Assembly (NCBI GenBank): GCA_016199425.1
Contig: JACQGT010000201.1
Coordinates: forward strand, 1-15,904
Source: Chloroflexota bacterium
Lineage (GTDB): Bacteria > Chloroflexota > Anaerolineae > Caldilineales > Caldilineaceae
DNA: 15,904 bases
Direction: 5' to 3'
In this document: positions 7,502 through 13,805 of the stretch, one piece after another
Layout of the letters: every line of letters begins with the position of its first letter
Numbering within the stretch: position 1 is the stretch's first letter
Made by a program: the position numbers and the translations under genes
Notes under the pieces: generated by a model
Seen by the model: only the letters and a program-made list of their open reading frames with translations
Databases searched by the model: none
Told to the model about the DNA's origin: nothing

Positions 7502-8287
7502 CTACGCCTGGGTTTCCAGTTCGGCCAGAGACATGAGGGCGATGGTGCCGCCGTCCACCAGTAGGGTATGACCGACGATAAAGGCAGCATCCTCTGAGGC
7601 GAGAAATGCGCAGACTTTGGCCACATCGATGGGCGCACCGACCCGGCCCAGCGGGATCTGACGGCCACCTGCCTCCACATCGTAGTCTGCGTACTTGGCG
7701 CGGTGGCTGGGAACCTCGATCCATCCGGGGGCAACGGCGTTCACGCGGATGTTCTGGCGGGCCAGCTCAATGCCCAGTTCGCGGGTCCAGGCCATGATCG
7801 CCCCTTTTGTGCCGGCATAGACCGAGTGGCCGGCCATGCCGGCGAAGGCGTGGACTGAGGTCATATTGATGATGACCCCGCCCTCCTGTTTCAGCATGTG
7901 GCGCACAGCTTGCTGGGCGCAAAAGAACTGGCCACGGATGTTGACGTGGTAAAGTTGGTCAAACTGCGCCGGCGTTACATCGAGGAAGTCCCAGACCTCG
8001 GTAATGCCCGCGTTGTTGACCAGGACGTCCAGCCCGCCCAGAAAGCCGGCGGCGAAGTCGACGAGGCGGAAGCACTCCTCCACCTGGCCCAGATCTGCCT
8101 GTAGCAAATCGGCTTGCCCACCGGCTGCGCGGATCTCCGCCACGGCGCTCTCCGCTCCTGCCTTGCTGTTGGCATAGTGAAGCGCCACGCCCGCGCCCTG
8201 GCGGGCAAACTCCAGTGCAACTTCACGTCCGATCCCGGTACCTGAGCCGGTTACCAGAACGCGCTTTCCGTTCATCTTGCCTGGCAT
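7502..8287 (-). CDS. Short-chain dehydrogenase/reductase, classical type
   Basis: This 261-residue cytoplasmic SDR carries the Rossmann motif TGSGTGIG (13-20), the structural motif NNAG (91-94), and the catalytic Ser144, Tyr157 and Lys161 (YxxxK), followed by NAVAPGWI. The second glycine-rich strand ends in HYANS, an arrangement often linked to NADP(H), but the cofactor is not certain. The ATG at 8285-8287 has AGGAA seven bases upstream. It lies between the GH36 copy B gene (64 bases) and the importer genes, so a role in oxidising the imported or released sugar, for example a sugar 1- or 3-dehydrogenase, is a reasonable inference. The SDR family is too broad to name a substrate. Confidence 0.92.
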   Translation of the reverse strand: MPGKMNGKRVLVTGSGTGIGREVALEFARQGAGVALHYANSKAGAESAVAEIRAAGGQADLLQADLGQVEECFRLVDFAAGFLGGLDVLVNNAGITEVWDFLDVTPAQFDQLYHVNIRGQFFCAQQAVRHMLKQEGGVIINMTSVHAFAGMAGHSVYAGTKGAIMAWTRELGIELARQNIRVNAVAPGWIEVPSHRAKYADYDVEAGGRQIPLGRVGAPIDVAKVCAFLASEDAAFIVGHTLLVDGGTIALMSLAELETQA

Positions 8288-8351
8288 ACGCTGTTCCTGC
8301 GCTGTTTGTTCAATCGAAGGCTTCGTAACCTGTGCCGCGGGGAAGCCGAGG

Positions 8352-10541
8352 TCAATCTGTGCTCTCCAGGAGGAGAAGTTCGGATGTCAGGGGCCGCGCC
8401 AGGCGCAGATCGAGTCCTTCGTACAGCAGGGTTGCACCGTCGATCTGAGCGCTGTTGCCAGCGTTGTCGAATGTCACCCGATAGCGGCGTCCGGCATCGA
8501 CGCCGCGCAGTTGCAGGTGGTATGTCTCGTCGCTGGGGCCCGCCAGCCGGAAGAGGCCCACCACGGCCCGTTCCCGATCGACGGCAACGTATTCCAGGAC
8601 GGCCCAGCCCCCTGGCTCCTTACCGGGCAGTACCGGTGTATGGTGGTAGACGTGCGAGGTAGCAATGAACGGCCGAATGAGCTGCTTGTAACGATCCACA
8701 TGATGGCGGATACGGGCCACGTGGATCGGATTCTCCTCGCCCCTGGCAGGATAGATCCCTGTGAGCGTAAAGTGGCCAAACATGCAGGCGCGCATCTGAA
8801 AGTCCAGATCGCCCCGGTGATGTCCTTCCTGGCCTACACCTGCATTGCGATCGACCCTTTCGGGCGGCAGAGCCATGGACATGCCGTTGATGATGCTCAT
8901 AGTGCGAGGTGCAAGTTGCCAGTCAGTGACCCAGGTATGATGGAAGCGGCTCACTAGACCCAAATCCGTGCGCCCACCGCCGCCGGAGCAGTTCTCCATA
9001 ATGAGGTTGGGGAAACGCGCGCGCATACGATCGTACAGGCCGTAGATGTTTTCATAGTAGCGCCACGTTGTGTTCTCCATGTAGCCGTCTCGCTGGACCT
9101 GTCCTCCCTCGTAAGGATAGGTGTTGAAATCCAGACGGAAGAGATCCAGATCATACTGTTCGATCAGGCGAACCAGGGTTTCTTCCAGGTGCGCCACGGC
9201 CGCGGGATGGGTGAGATCCATATCCCCGCCCGGGGTGGGTTTGCCGTAGCGCTGGAGCAGCCATTCGGGATGTTCCTTCGCCGTCTGGCTTTCAGAACCC
9301 AGCCGTTCCAAATCGAACCAGAGGCCATAGAGTAGCCCTTTTTCACGCGCATAGGCAAAGATCGGCTGCAGTCCATCGGGGAGACGGTCACCGGCTTTCC
9401 AATCGCCGACTGTGGTCCACCACATTGTGCCTTCGTTACCAAACCAGCCCGCATCGACAATGAACAATTCTGCGCCGATTTCGACCGCCACATCGATCTC
9501 AAAGCGCAGGCGTTGCTCGTCCATTTCGTGTTCGACATAGCCCCAGTGGTTGTAGACGACCAAGCCTTCTTTCGTGGGTATCTCCGGGATCAGCACGCTG
9601 CGGCGCAGGTGACGATGCCACGCCTGAATGGCGCCATCGAAATCGGTCTGGATCAGACCGAGATGCACCCGGGGCGTTTCCACGGTCTCACCCACAGCGA
9701 TCACCCGCTGCGGCGCGGGATTGACTGGCCCGATGCGGAACGCGAGCAGGGGATCCTTGGTGTCGAGCTGTTCACTCGTCAACTCAATTGCCCAGTTTCC
9801 CGACCAGGCCAGGCCACCGACCACGTGCTCGCCGGTTCGCTCGTTGCGTACCAAGAAGAAGGGCGTGCCGTGCCCGGATTTCCCCGTGCGACTTTCTAGA
9901 CGAAGCGCGGGAGTGGACAGGGGCTGCCAGACGAACGCTCCTTCGTTACCCCAGATGCGTTCTGCCATGTAACCAACACTGAAGGCCGGCTCGCCTTCCT
10001 GACCGAGGCTGCGGCCGCCTTTCTCTACATGCGTGCCGACCAGGGGACGGAAAAGCAGACCGCTCCAGGGCCAAACTGCGCCCAAGGCAGCAGGACGTTC
10101 CCCATTGTTGGTAATGGCCAGCCAGCGGGTCATGATTCCGCTGCCGTCAACTTCTGTATGCACCTGCACGGAAATGGGCCGCAGCGAGCTCACCAGTTCG
10201 ACAACCCCGTGTCTGGACCCGGTCCGGATTGGCGCCTCCTCTCGCGCATGTGAAAACTCCCAGCCGAAGTGCAGCGACTGGCCATCGATCTCCAGACCAA
10301 ATGTGGCCAGATCGAGGCCACCGATCAGATCGGGCGTATGGGCAGCGGATTCCTCCCAGCGCAGCAAACGGTCGGGCTCAACAAAGCCATGACCAGACCA
10401 ATACCGTCCGATCCAGCGGCCGTGGTAGAGGGCCTCGTCGTAGATGGTCAATCCCGAGGTATAGCGCACGATGGGGACCGGCTGCAAGCGTATTGCCACC
10501 GCTGCGTGGTCTTGTGCAAGTAGATCGTGCGTGGCGGTCAT
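8352..10541 (-). CDS. GH36-family alpha-galactosidase-like glycoside hydrolase (copy B)
   Basis: With the start at 10539-10541 this is 729 residues. That ATG has AAAAGGA seven bases upstream. Another ATG two codons earlier is too close to that site, and extension to 10610 would run through the promoter. The layout matches copy A: beta-sandwich (about 1-310), barrel with IVDAGWFG (361-368), FRLDFN with the expected nucleophile Asp471, ENCSGGGGR (516-524), WVTDW with candidate acid/base Asp540, and a C-terminal beta domain. Two positions conserved in GH36 differ: the Lys of KxD is Arg469, and the LEPE of copy A is FDLE here. This points to a different sugar or linkage. No signal peptide is present. 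It is the first gene of the minus-strand operon, about 36 bases from the predicted transcription start. Confidence 0.88.
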   Translation of the reverse strand: MTATHDLLAQDHAAVAIRLQPVPIVRYTSGLTIYDEALYHGRWIGRYWSGHGFVEPDRLLRWEESAAHTPDLIGGLDLATFGLEIDGQSLHFGWEFSHAREEAPIRTGSRHGVVELVSSLRPISVQVHTEVDGSGIMTRWLAITNNGERPAALGAVWPWSGLLFRPLVGTHVEKGGRSLGQEGEPAFSVGYMAERIWGNEGAFVWQPLSTPALRLESRTGKSGHGTPFFLVRNERTGEHVVGGLAWSGNWAIELTSEQLDTKDPLLAFRIGPVNPAPQRVIAVGETVETPRVHLGLIQTDFDGAIQAWHRHLRRSVLIPEIPTKEGLVVYNHWGYVEHEMDEQRLRFEIDVAVEIGAELFIVDAGWFGNEGTMWWTTVGDWKAGDRLPDGLQPIFAYAREKGLLYGLWFDLERLGSESQTAKEHPEWLLQRYGKPTPGGDMDLTHPAAVAHLEETLVRLIEQYDLDLFRLDFNTYPYEGGQVQRDGYMENTTWRYYENIYGLYDRMRARFPNLIMENCSGGGGRTDLGLVSRFHHTWVTDWQLAPRTMSIINGMSMALPPERVDRNAGVGQEGHHRGDLDFQMRACMFGHFTLTGIYPARGEENPIHVARIRHHVDRYKQLIRPFIATSHVYHHTPVLPGKEPGGWAVLEYVAVDRERAVVGLFRLAGPSDETYHLQLRGVDAGRRYRVTFDNAGNSAQIDGATLLYEGLDLRLARPLTSELLLLESTD

Positions 10542-10577
10542 CCTCATATCCTTTTGCTGAGAGGGCTGTTTGCTCTT

Positions 10578-10590
10578 GTATACTGTATAC
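10578..10590. promoter_or_regulatory. Candidate FCD/GntR operator on the leftward promoter
   Basis: The palindrome GTATAC-T-GTATAC covers the -10 region of the minus-strand promoter for GH36 copy B. It mirrors the copy at 10660-10672 about a centre at 10625. FCD regulators of the GntR superfamily bind short, nearly palindromic sites of this size as dimers, usually repressing until a metabolite binds. The binding protein is inferred from proximity. Confidence 0.78.
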
Positions 10591-10610
10591 TGAAATTCAT
10601 TGCCTGTCAA
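10584..10610 (-). promoter_or_regulatory. Leftward promoter for the GH36-SDR-ABC-GH36-MFS operon
   Basis: On the minus strand a perfect TTGACA (10605-10610), 15 bases, then TATACA (10584-10589) inside the operator. Transcription would begin near 10577. The spacer is shorter than usual, so the promoter may be weak or the true -10 a base or two further on. An AAAATTGG stretch just upstream resembles an UP element. Confidence 0.7.
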
Positions 10611-10648
10611 TAGCCAATTTTTGACTCCAAAATTGGCTATTGACAGGC
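10602..10648. repeat. 20-bp perfect inverted repeat spanning both divergent -35 boxes
   Basis: GCCTGTCAATAGCCAATTTT (10602-10621) is the exact reverse complement of 10629-10648, with a 7-base centre. Each arm contains one TTGACA -35 box and its A/T-rich upstream flank. The symmetry centre, 10625, is also the centre of the two GTATAC operators, so the whole 10576-10674 region is a near mirror image. It may be simply two copies of one promoter facing away from each other, or an additional protein site. Confidence 0.9.
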
Positions 10649-10666
10649 TGACAACTTCGGTATACA
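10640..10666 (+). promoter_or_regulatory. Rightward promoter for the regulator and downstream genes
   Basis: TTGACA (10640-10645), a 15-base spacer and TATACA (10661-10666) repeat the geometry of the leftward promoter. The operator overlaps the -10, so the regulator encoded downstream would repress its own synthesis. Transcription would start near 10673, before either candidate start codon of the regulator. Confidence 0.7.
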
Positions 10667-10672
10667 GTATAC
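10660..10672. promoter_or_regulatory. Candidate FCD/GntR operator on the rightward promoter
   Basis: GTATAC-A-GTATAC followed by AA, the mirror image of the site at 10578-10590. It overlaps the -10 of the promoter driving the regulator gene and ends 39 bases before its likely ATG. Identical sequence at three promoters, and nowhere else seen in the window, supports specific recognition. Confidence 0.78.
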
Positions 10673-10711
10673 AACATCTTCGCTATTGTGAAAAAGGGGT
10701 TTTTTTCTCCG

Positions 10712-11404
10712 ATGAATGACGCAAGGCTACAGCCAGTACGCCAACGAACACTGAGCGACGAATCGACAGAGCGTCTGCGCGCCGCCATTCGCAACGGCGC
10801 CCTGCCGCCGGGCACGCGCCTGATCGAGCAAGACCTGGCGCAGATGCTGGAAGTGAGCCGCATCCCCGTGCGCGAGGCCATCCAGCGGCTGGTGGAGGAG
10901 GGACTGGTCAACAAAGTGCCCCACCGGGGCGCGTTCGTCTACTTGCCTACGCTCAAGGAAATTGAGGAAATTTCGTCCCTGCGGGTGGTATTGGAACGCT
11001 TTATTGTGGCACGTGCCATTGCCCGCTGGCGGCCGCAACACGAGAACACACTGTGCCAGATTGTGGCTCAGATGCGCCAGGCCGCCGAGCAGCGGGACTT
11101 TCAGCAGATGTACGAGTTGGACTATAACTTTCACTACGCCTTGTGGGAGATTGCCGAACATAGCCTTATGCTGGAAGTGGTTTCCAGCCTGCGCTCGCGC
11201 ATCAGCCGCTTTCTCTACGAGGCTACCAGCGCGCTGACGCCTGCGCACCTGACGGTACACGTGAATTCTCACGATGAACTGATCGAAATCATCAAGGCTG
11301 GCGATGTTGCCATCGCCCAGGAGGAGATTGAAAAGCACGTCCTGGCCGCAAAAGATCGGATCGTCACCTATTGCCAGTTGATGCCCACAGAGAGCGAGGA
11401 ATAG
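10712..11404 (+). CDS. GntR-superfamily transcriptional regulator, FCD (FadR-like) subfamily
   Basis: This 230-residue regulator has an N-terminal winged helix-turn-helix (about 16-77) with the typical EQDLAQMLEVSRIPVREAI segment, then an all-helical FCD ligand domain (about 85-220). The FCD metal-site residues are present: Asp137, His141, His187 and His209, implying a bound divalent metal that coordinates a carboxylate effector such as a sugar acid. The ATG at 10712 is preceded by AAAAAGGGG with a rather long gap of 12; a GTG at 10688 would add eight residues but has no ribosome-binding site and lies only about 15 bases after the predicted transcription start. The gene sits directly beside the mirrored GTATAC operators, so it is the likely repressor of both divergent operons and itself. 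Confidence 0.93.
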   Translation: MNDARLQPVRQRTLSDESTERLRAAIRNGALPPGTRLIEQDLAQMLEVSRIPVREAIQRLVEEGLVNKVPHRGAFVYLPTLKEIEEISSLRVVLERFIVARAIARWRPQHENTLCQIVAQMRQAAEQRDFQQMYELDYNFHYALWEIAEHSLMLEVVSSLRSRISRFLYEATSALTPAHLTVHVNSHDELIEIIKAGDVAIAQEEIEKHVLAAKDRIVTYCQLMPTESEE

Positions 11405-11459
11405 AGTCGCCGTGAAAATTTCAGCTAACCACAAAGACATGAAGTGAGGATTCCAATCT

Positions 11460-12428
11460 ATGAAACCGACGGTAGTGATTGCCTATCCCCCCTTCGGCGA
11501 CCTTCAGATCGAGCAGGATATCTTGCAGCGCTTGGGCGGGACAGTGCTGCATTTTCCTGGGACGCACAGCCCGGAGGCCCAGGCCGCCATGCAGATGGCT
11601 GACGCGGTGATGGTGACGGTGCAGCCGGTGCCTGCCGATCTGATCGGCAGGTTGGAGCGTTGTAAGCTCATCTGCCGGGTGGGGACGGGGTTGGATGCCA
11701 TCGACCTGGACGCTGCCGCTCGCCGGGGCATTTGGGTGACCTACGTGCCCGATTACTCCATTGATGAGGTCTCCACCCATGCCATTTGCCTGCTGTTGGC
11801 CCAGGCCAGGGGCATTCCCCAACTGATCGCGTCCACCCGGGCCGGTCAATGGAACAACGCTGCGGCAGGCACAGTCTACCGGCTGAATGGGCAGACTTTG
11901 GGTCTGTTGGGCTGTGGGCGCATCGGCCAGGCCGTGGCGGCCAAAGGGCGGGGGCTGGGGCTGCGCGTCATCGCCCACGACCCGTATATGGACGATCAGT
12001 CCATCCGCGCCGTGGGCGTGGAGCCAGTGGACTTCACAACGCTCCTGCGCACGTCCGACTTTATCTCCCTGCATACACCGCTGACCACAGCCAGTCGCCA
12101 CAGCATCAACGCGGCTTCTCTGGCCCAGATGAAGCCGACAGCCTATCTCATCAACACCGCCCGCGGCCCCCTCATCGACGAGGATGCCCTGCTCCACGCG
12201 GTGCGCGTCGGACAGATCGCCGGGGCTGCCCTGGACGTGCTGACCGTCGAGCCGCCCGCGCCAGACAACCCCCTGCTCCACGAGCCACGCATCCTCGTCA
12301 CACCCCACACGGCCTGGTATTCCGAAGCGGCCAAAGTGGACGTGCGGGTGCGGGGCGCAGAGGAGGTGGTGCGCGTGCTGAACGGGGAGCCGCCCCGCGC
12401 CCCGGCCAACCGCATCGCTCAATCGTAG
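11460..12428 (+). CDS. D-isomer-specific 2-hydroxyacid dehydrogenase (phosphoglycerate dehydrogenase/CtBP-like)
   Basis: This 322-residue NAD(P)-dependent enzyme reversibly converts a D-2-hydroxy acid to its 2-oxo acid in the cytoplasm. Visible are VGTGLDAIDLDAA (74-86), PDYSIDEVSTHA typical of the CtBP-like branch, the Rossmann motif GCGRIG (151-156), and the catalytic Arg235 (NTARG), Glu264 (VEPP) and His283 (PHTAW). Length is normal for a form without a C-terminal regulatory domain. The ATG has GTGAGGA about nine bases upstream. It follows the regulator by 55 bases and is probably cotranscribed. The stop codon TAG is part of the first palindromic repeat unit, and the last codons are duplicated downstream. 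Serine biosynthesis is an alternative role, but the context favours sugar-acid metabolism. Confidence 0.92.
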   Translation: MKPTVVIAYPPFGDLQIEQDILQRLGGTVLHFPGTHSPEAQAAMQMADAVMVTVQPVPADLIGRLERCKLICRVGTGLDAIDLDAAARRGIWVTYVPDYSIDEVSTHAICLLLAQARGIPQLIASTRAGQWNNAAAGTVYRLNGQTLGLLGCGRIGQAVAAKGRGLGLRVIAHDPYMDDQSIRAVGVEPVDFTTLLRTSDFISLHTPLTTASRHSINAASLAQMKPTAYLINTARGPLIDEDALLHAVRVGQIAGAALDVLTVEPPAPDNPLLHEPRILVTPHTAWYSEAAKVDVRVRGAEEVVRVLNGEPPRAPANRIAQS

Positions 12429-12492
12429 GGCGGATCGGTAATCCGCCCCGCGCCCCGGCCAACCGTATCGCCACGTAGGGCGGATTGGTAAT
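12390..12492 (+). repeat. Tandem duplication of the dehydrogenase 3' end plus palindromic unit
   Basis: A 29-base stretch at 12390-12418 recurs at 12443-12471 with one substitution, CATCGC versus TATCGC. In each copy it is followed by GTAGGGCGGAT(C/T)GGTAATCCGCC after a short, variable linker. The unit is therefore about 50-53 bases, present twice in tandem. The first copy encodes the dehydrogenase tail (PPRAPANRIA); the second lies beyond the stop and is non-coding. Confidence 0.85.
12428..12448. repeat. Palindromic GGGCGGATT repeat, unit 1
   Basis: GGGCGGATCGGTAATCCGCCC forms an 8-9 bp stem around a 3-base loop, with one wobble position (ATC/AAT) compared with units 2 and 3. It starts on the last base of the dehydrogenase stop codon. 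It looks like a REP-type interspersed element; no transposase is present in the window. Confidence 0.8.
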
Positions 12493-12538
12493 CCGCCCGG
12501 ATTCCAGTCAAGCAGGGCGGATTACCAATCCGCCCTAC
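12475..12538. repeat. Palindromic repeat units 2 and 3 forming a 24-bp inverted pair
   Basis: Unit 2 (12478-12498) and unit 3 (12515-12535) are exact reverse complements. The match extends outwards over GTA/TAC, giving 24-bp perfect arms (12475-12498 and 12515-12538) around a 16-base loop. Each arm is itself a 9-bp hairpin, so alternative folds are possible. The pair lies between the dehydrogenase and oxygenase genes and could act as an RNA barrier or attenuator. No U-run follows, so it is not a standard terminator. Confidence 0.88.
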
Positions 12539-12556
12539 ATCACAGAGGAGCGCAGA

Positions 12557-13372
12557 ATGGAACTCAGCCCAGAACAGAGAAACTTCTACAACACCTTCGG
12601 CTATCTGGTGCTCCCCGGTCTGCTGCGGGAGGCCATCGGCTGGGTCACCGACGAATTCGAGGCCGTATTCAGCGATCGGGGCGTCCAGCACGACGGCAGC
12701 CGCCGTTCGGTCATCGTGCCCTTCATCGACCAGCGCGAGCGCTTCTGCACCCTCCTCGATCACCCAGGCGTCGACGGGCTGATCCGCGGCCTGCTGGATG
12801 AGGAATACAACTATTTGGGCGGCGACGGCAACTTCTACACTGGTGACACCCGCTGGCACAGCGACGGTTTCCACACCATCGGCCATTACCTGAAGGTCGC
12901 CTTCTACCTGGACCCGGTGGCAAAAGATTCGGGCTGTCTGCGCGTCATCCCCGGCTCACACCGGGTCGATCTCTACGACAAGTGGGACGCGCGCAAAGCC
13001 CGCGAATCAGAAAACTTGTGGGGCATTTCCCAGAATCAGGTACCCAGTGTGGCGCTGGAATCCCAGCCCGGTGATGTGGTCGCCTTCAACCACAATCTGA
13101 TGCATGCAGCCTTTGGCGGCAGCACCCGGCGGCGGATGTTTACCATCAACTGCTGCGCCCGCTGCGAAAGCGATACGGAGATTCAAGAGATGGAGAATTT
13201 CATCGCGGGCGGCGCGCGCTTCTGGATTGATCAGGTCCATTCGGAGGTCATGCGCCGCACAGCCTCGCCCCAGCGGATGCGCCATCTGCGCCAGGTTATC
13301 CAGCACGAGGGCCATCTGCCCGCCCTGGCCGCCAAAGCCCGTACGGAAATGGCCGAACCGGCCCGGGGCTAA
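12557..13372 (+). CDS. Phytanoyl-CoA dioxygenase (PhyH) family Fe(II)/2-oxoglutarate oxygenase
   Basis: This 271-residue protein opens with the usual PhyH start (LSPEQRNFYNTFGYLVLPGLL). The iron-binding facial triad is visible: His101 and Asp103 in WHSDGFH, and the distal His183 in NHNLMHAAFGG. Arg191-193 follow and can bind the 2-oxoglutarate carboxylate. The segment AKDSGCLRVIPGSHR (122-136) is a family signature. Such enzymes hydroxylate a C-H bond using O2 and 2-oxoglutarate; substrates range from acyl-CoAs to small natural products. The ATG has AGAGGAG six bases upstream; an in-frame extension would run through the palindromic repeats and is rejected. The substrate is unknown, and the need for O2 implies at least microaerobic life. 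Confidence 0.9.
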   Translation: MELSPEQRNFYNTFGYLVLPGLLREAIGWVTDEFEAVFSDRGVQHDGSRRSVIVPFIDQRERFCTLLDHPGVDGLIRGLLDEEYNYLGGDGNFYTGDTRWHSDGFHTIGHYLKVAFYLDPVAKDSGCLRVIPGSHRVDLYDKWDARKARESENLWGISQNQVPSVALESQPGDVVAFNHNLMHAAFGGSTRRRMFTINCCARCESDTEIQEMENFIAGGARFWIDQVHSEVMRRTASPQRMRHLRQVIQHEGHLPALAAKARTEMAEPARG

Positions 13373-13415
13373 TCACTCATCTCCAACGCCTCTATACTTT
13401 CACCGGAGAAGACCC

Positions 13416-13805
13416 ATGAAACTGGTAACATTTATCCACAACGGCCATTCCCGTATCGGCGCACTGGCCGGGGATGGGAAAATTGTCGATCTCAACCGGG
13501 CAGACCCCACGCTGCCCACGGAGATGCTGGCCTTTCTGGCCGGCGGGGCCGCTGCCCAGAATCTTGCCGAGAAAGCTGTCGTGTCCGCACCGTCCGCCGC
13601 TGTCCTGGCGCGGGCGGCGGTGACGCTGCAAGCGCCTATCCCTCGACCCGGCAAGATTCTGTGTATCGGCCTCAATTATCGGGACCACGCGGCCGAGTCC
13701 AACCAGCCCCTCCCGGAGTACCCGACGGTCTTTGCCAAATACAACAACCTGCCATTACCACTTGAAAGGAACAGACAATGGCAGACACGCCAACAATTCC
13801 ACTGA
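13416..13805 (+). pseudogene. Truncated fumarylacetoacetate hydrolase (FAH) family gene
   Basis: The gene has a good start (GGAG seven bases before ATG 13416) and reads as a normal FAH N-terminus: an introductory beta domain, then GKILCIGLNYRDHAAESN and YPTVFAKYNN (residues about 84-111). After codon 111 (about 13748) the similarity stops and 18 unrelated codons lead to a stop. FAH-family enzymes are usually about 280-300 residues; the missing part carries the acidic metal ligands and most of the active site, so the product is very unlikely to be active. The unrelated tail contains the ribosome-binding site and start of the E1 alpha gene, pointing to a deletion that fused the two. Relatives hydrolyse acylpyruvates or dehydrate and cleave 2-keto-3-deoxy sugar acids, which would fit the locus. 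Confidence 0.85.

Noticed and set aside
10542..10610. N-terminal extension of GH36 copy B to an upstream ATG
   Set aside because: The extension passes through the -10, operator and -35 of the promoter and would lie upstream of the predicted transcription start; the ATG at 10541 has a proper ribosome-binding site.
10727..11440. Open frame of 237 codons antisense to the FCD regulator
   Set aside because: The regulator has all expected wHTH and FCD residues; the antisense product has no domain character.
11421..12422. Long open frame of 333 codons antisense to the 2-hydroxyacid dehydrogenase gene
   Set aside because: It mirrors a gene with clear catalytic motifs; its translation is His/Gln/Gly-rich without recognisable domains, as expected from GC-rich codon bias.
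12428..12535. Possible CRISPR array from three repeats
   Set aside because: The units are self-palindromic, one is inverted, the spacers differ greatly in length and one spacer is duplicated gene sequence; no cas genes are present.
12485..12556. Upstream extension of the PhyH gene
   Set aside because: It translates the palindromic repeat units, and the ATG at 12557 has AGAGGAG at ideal spacing.
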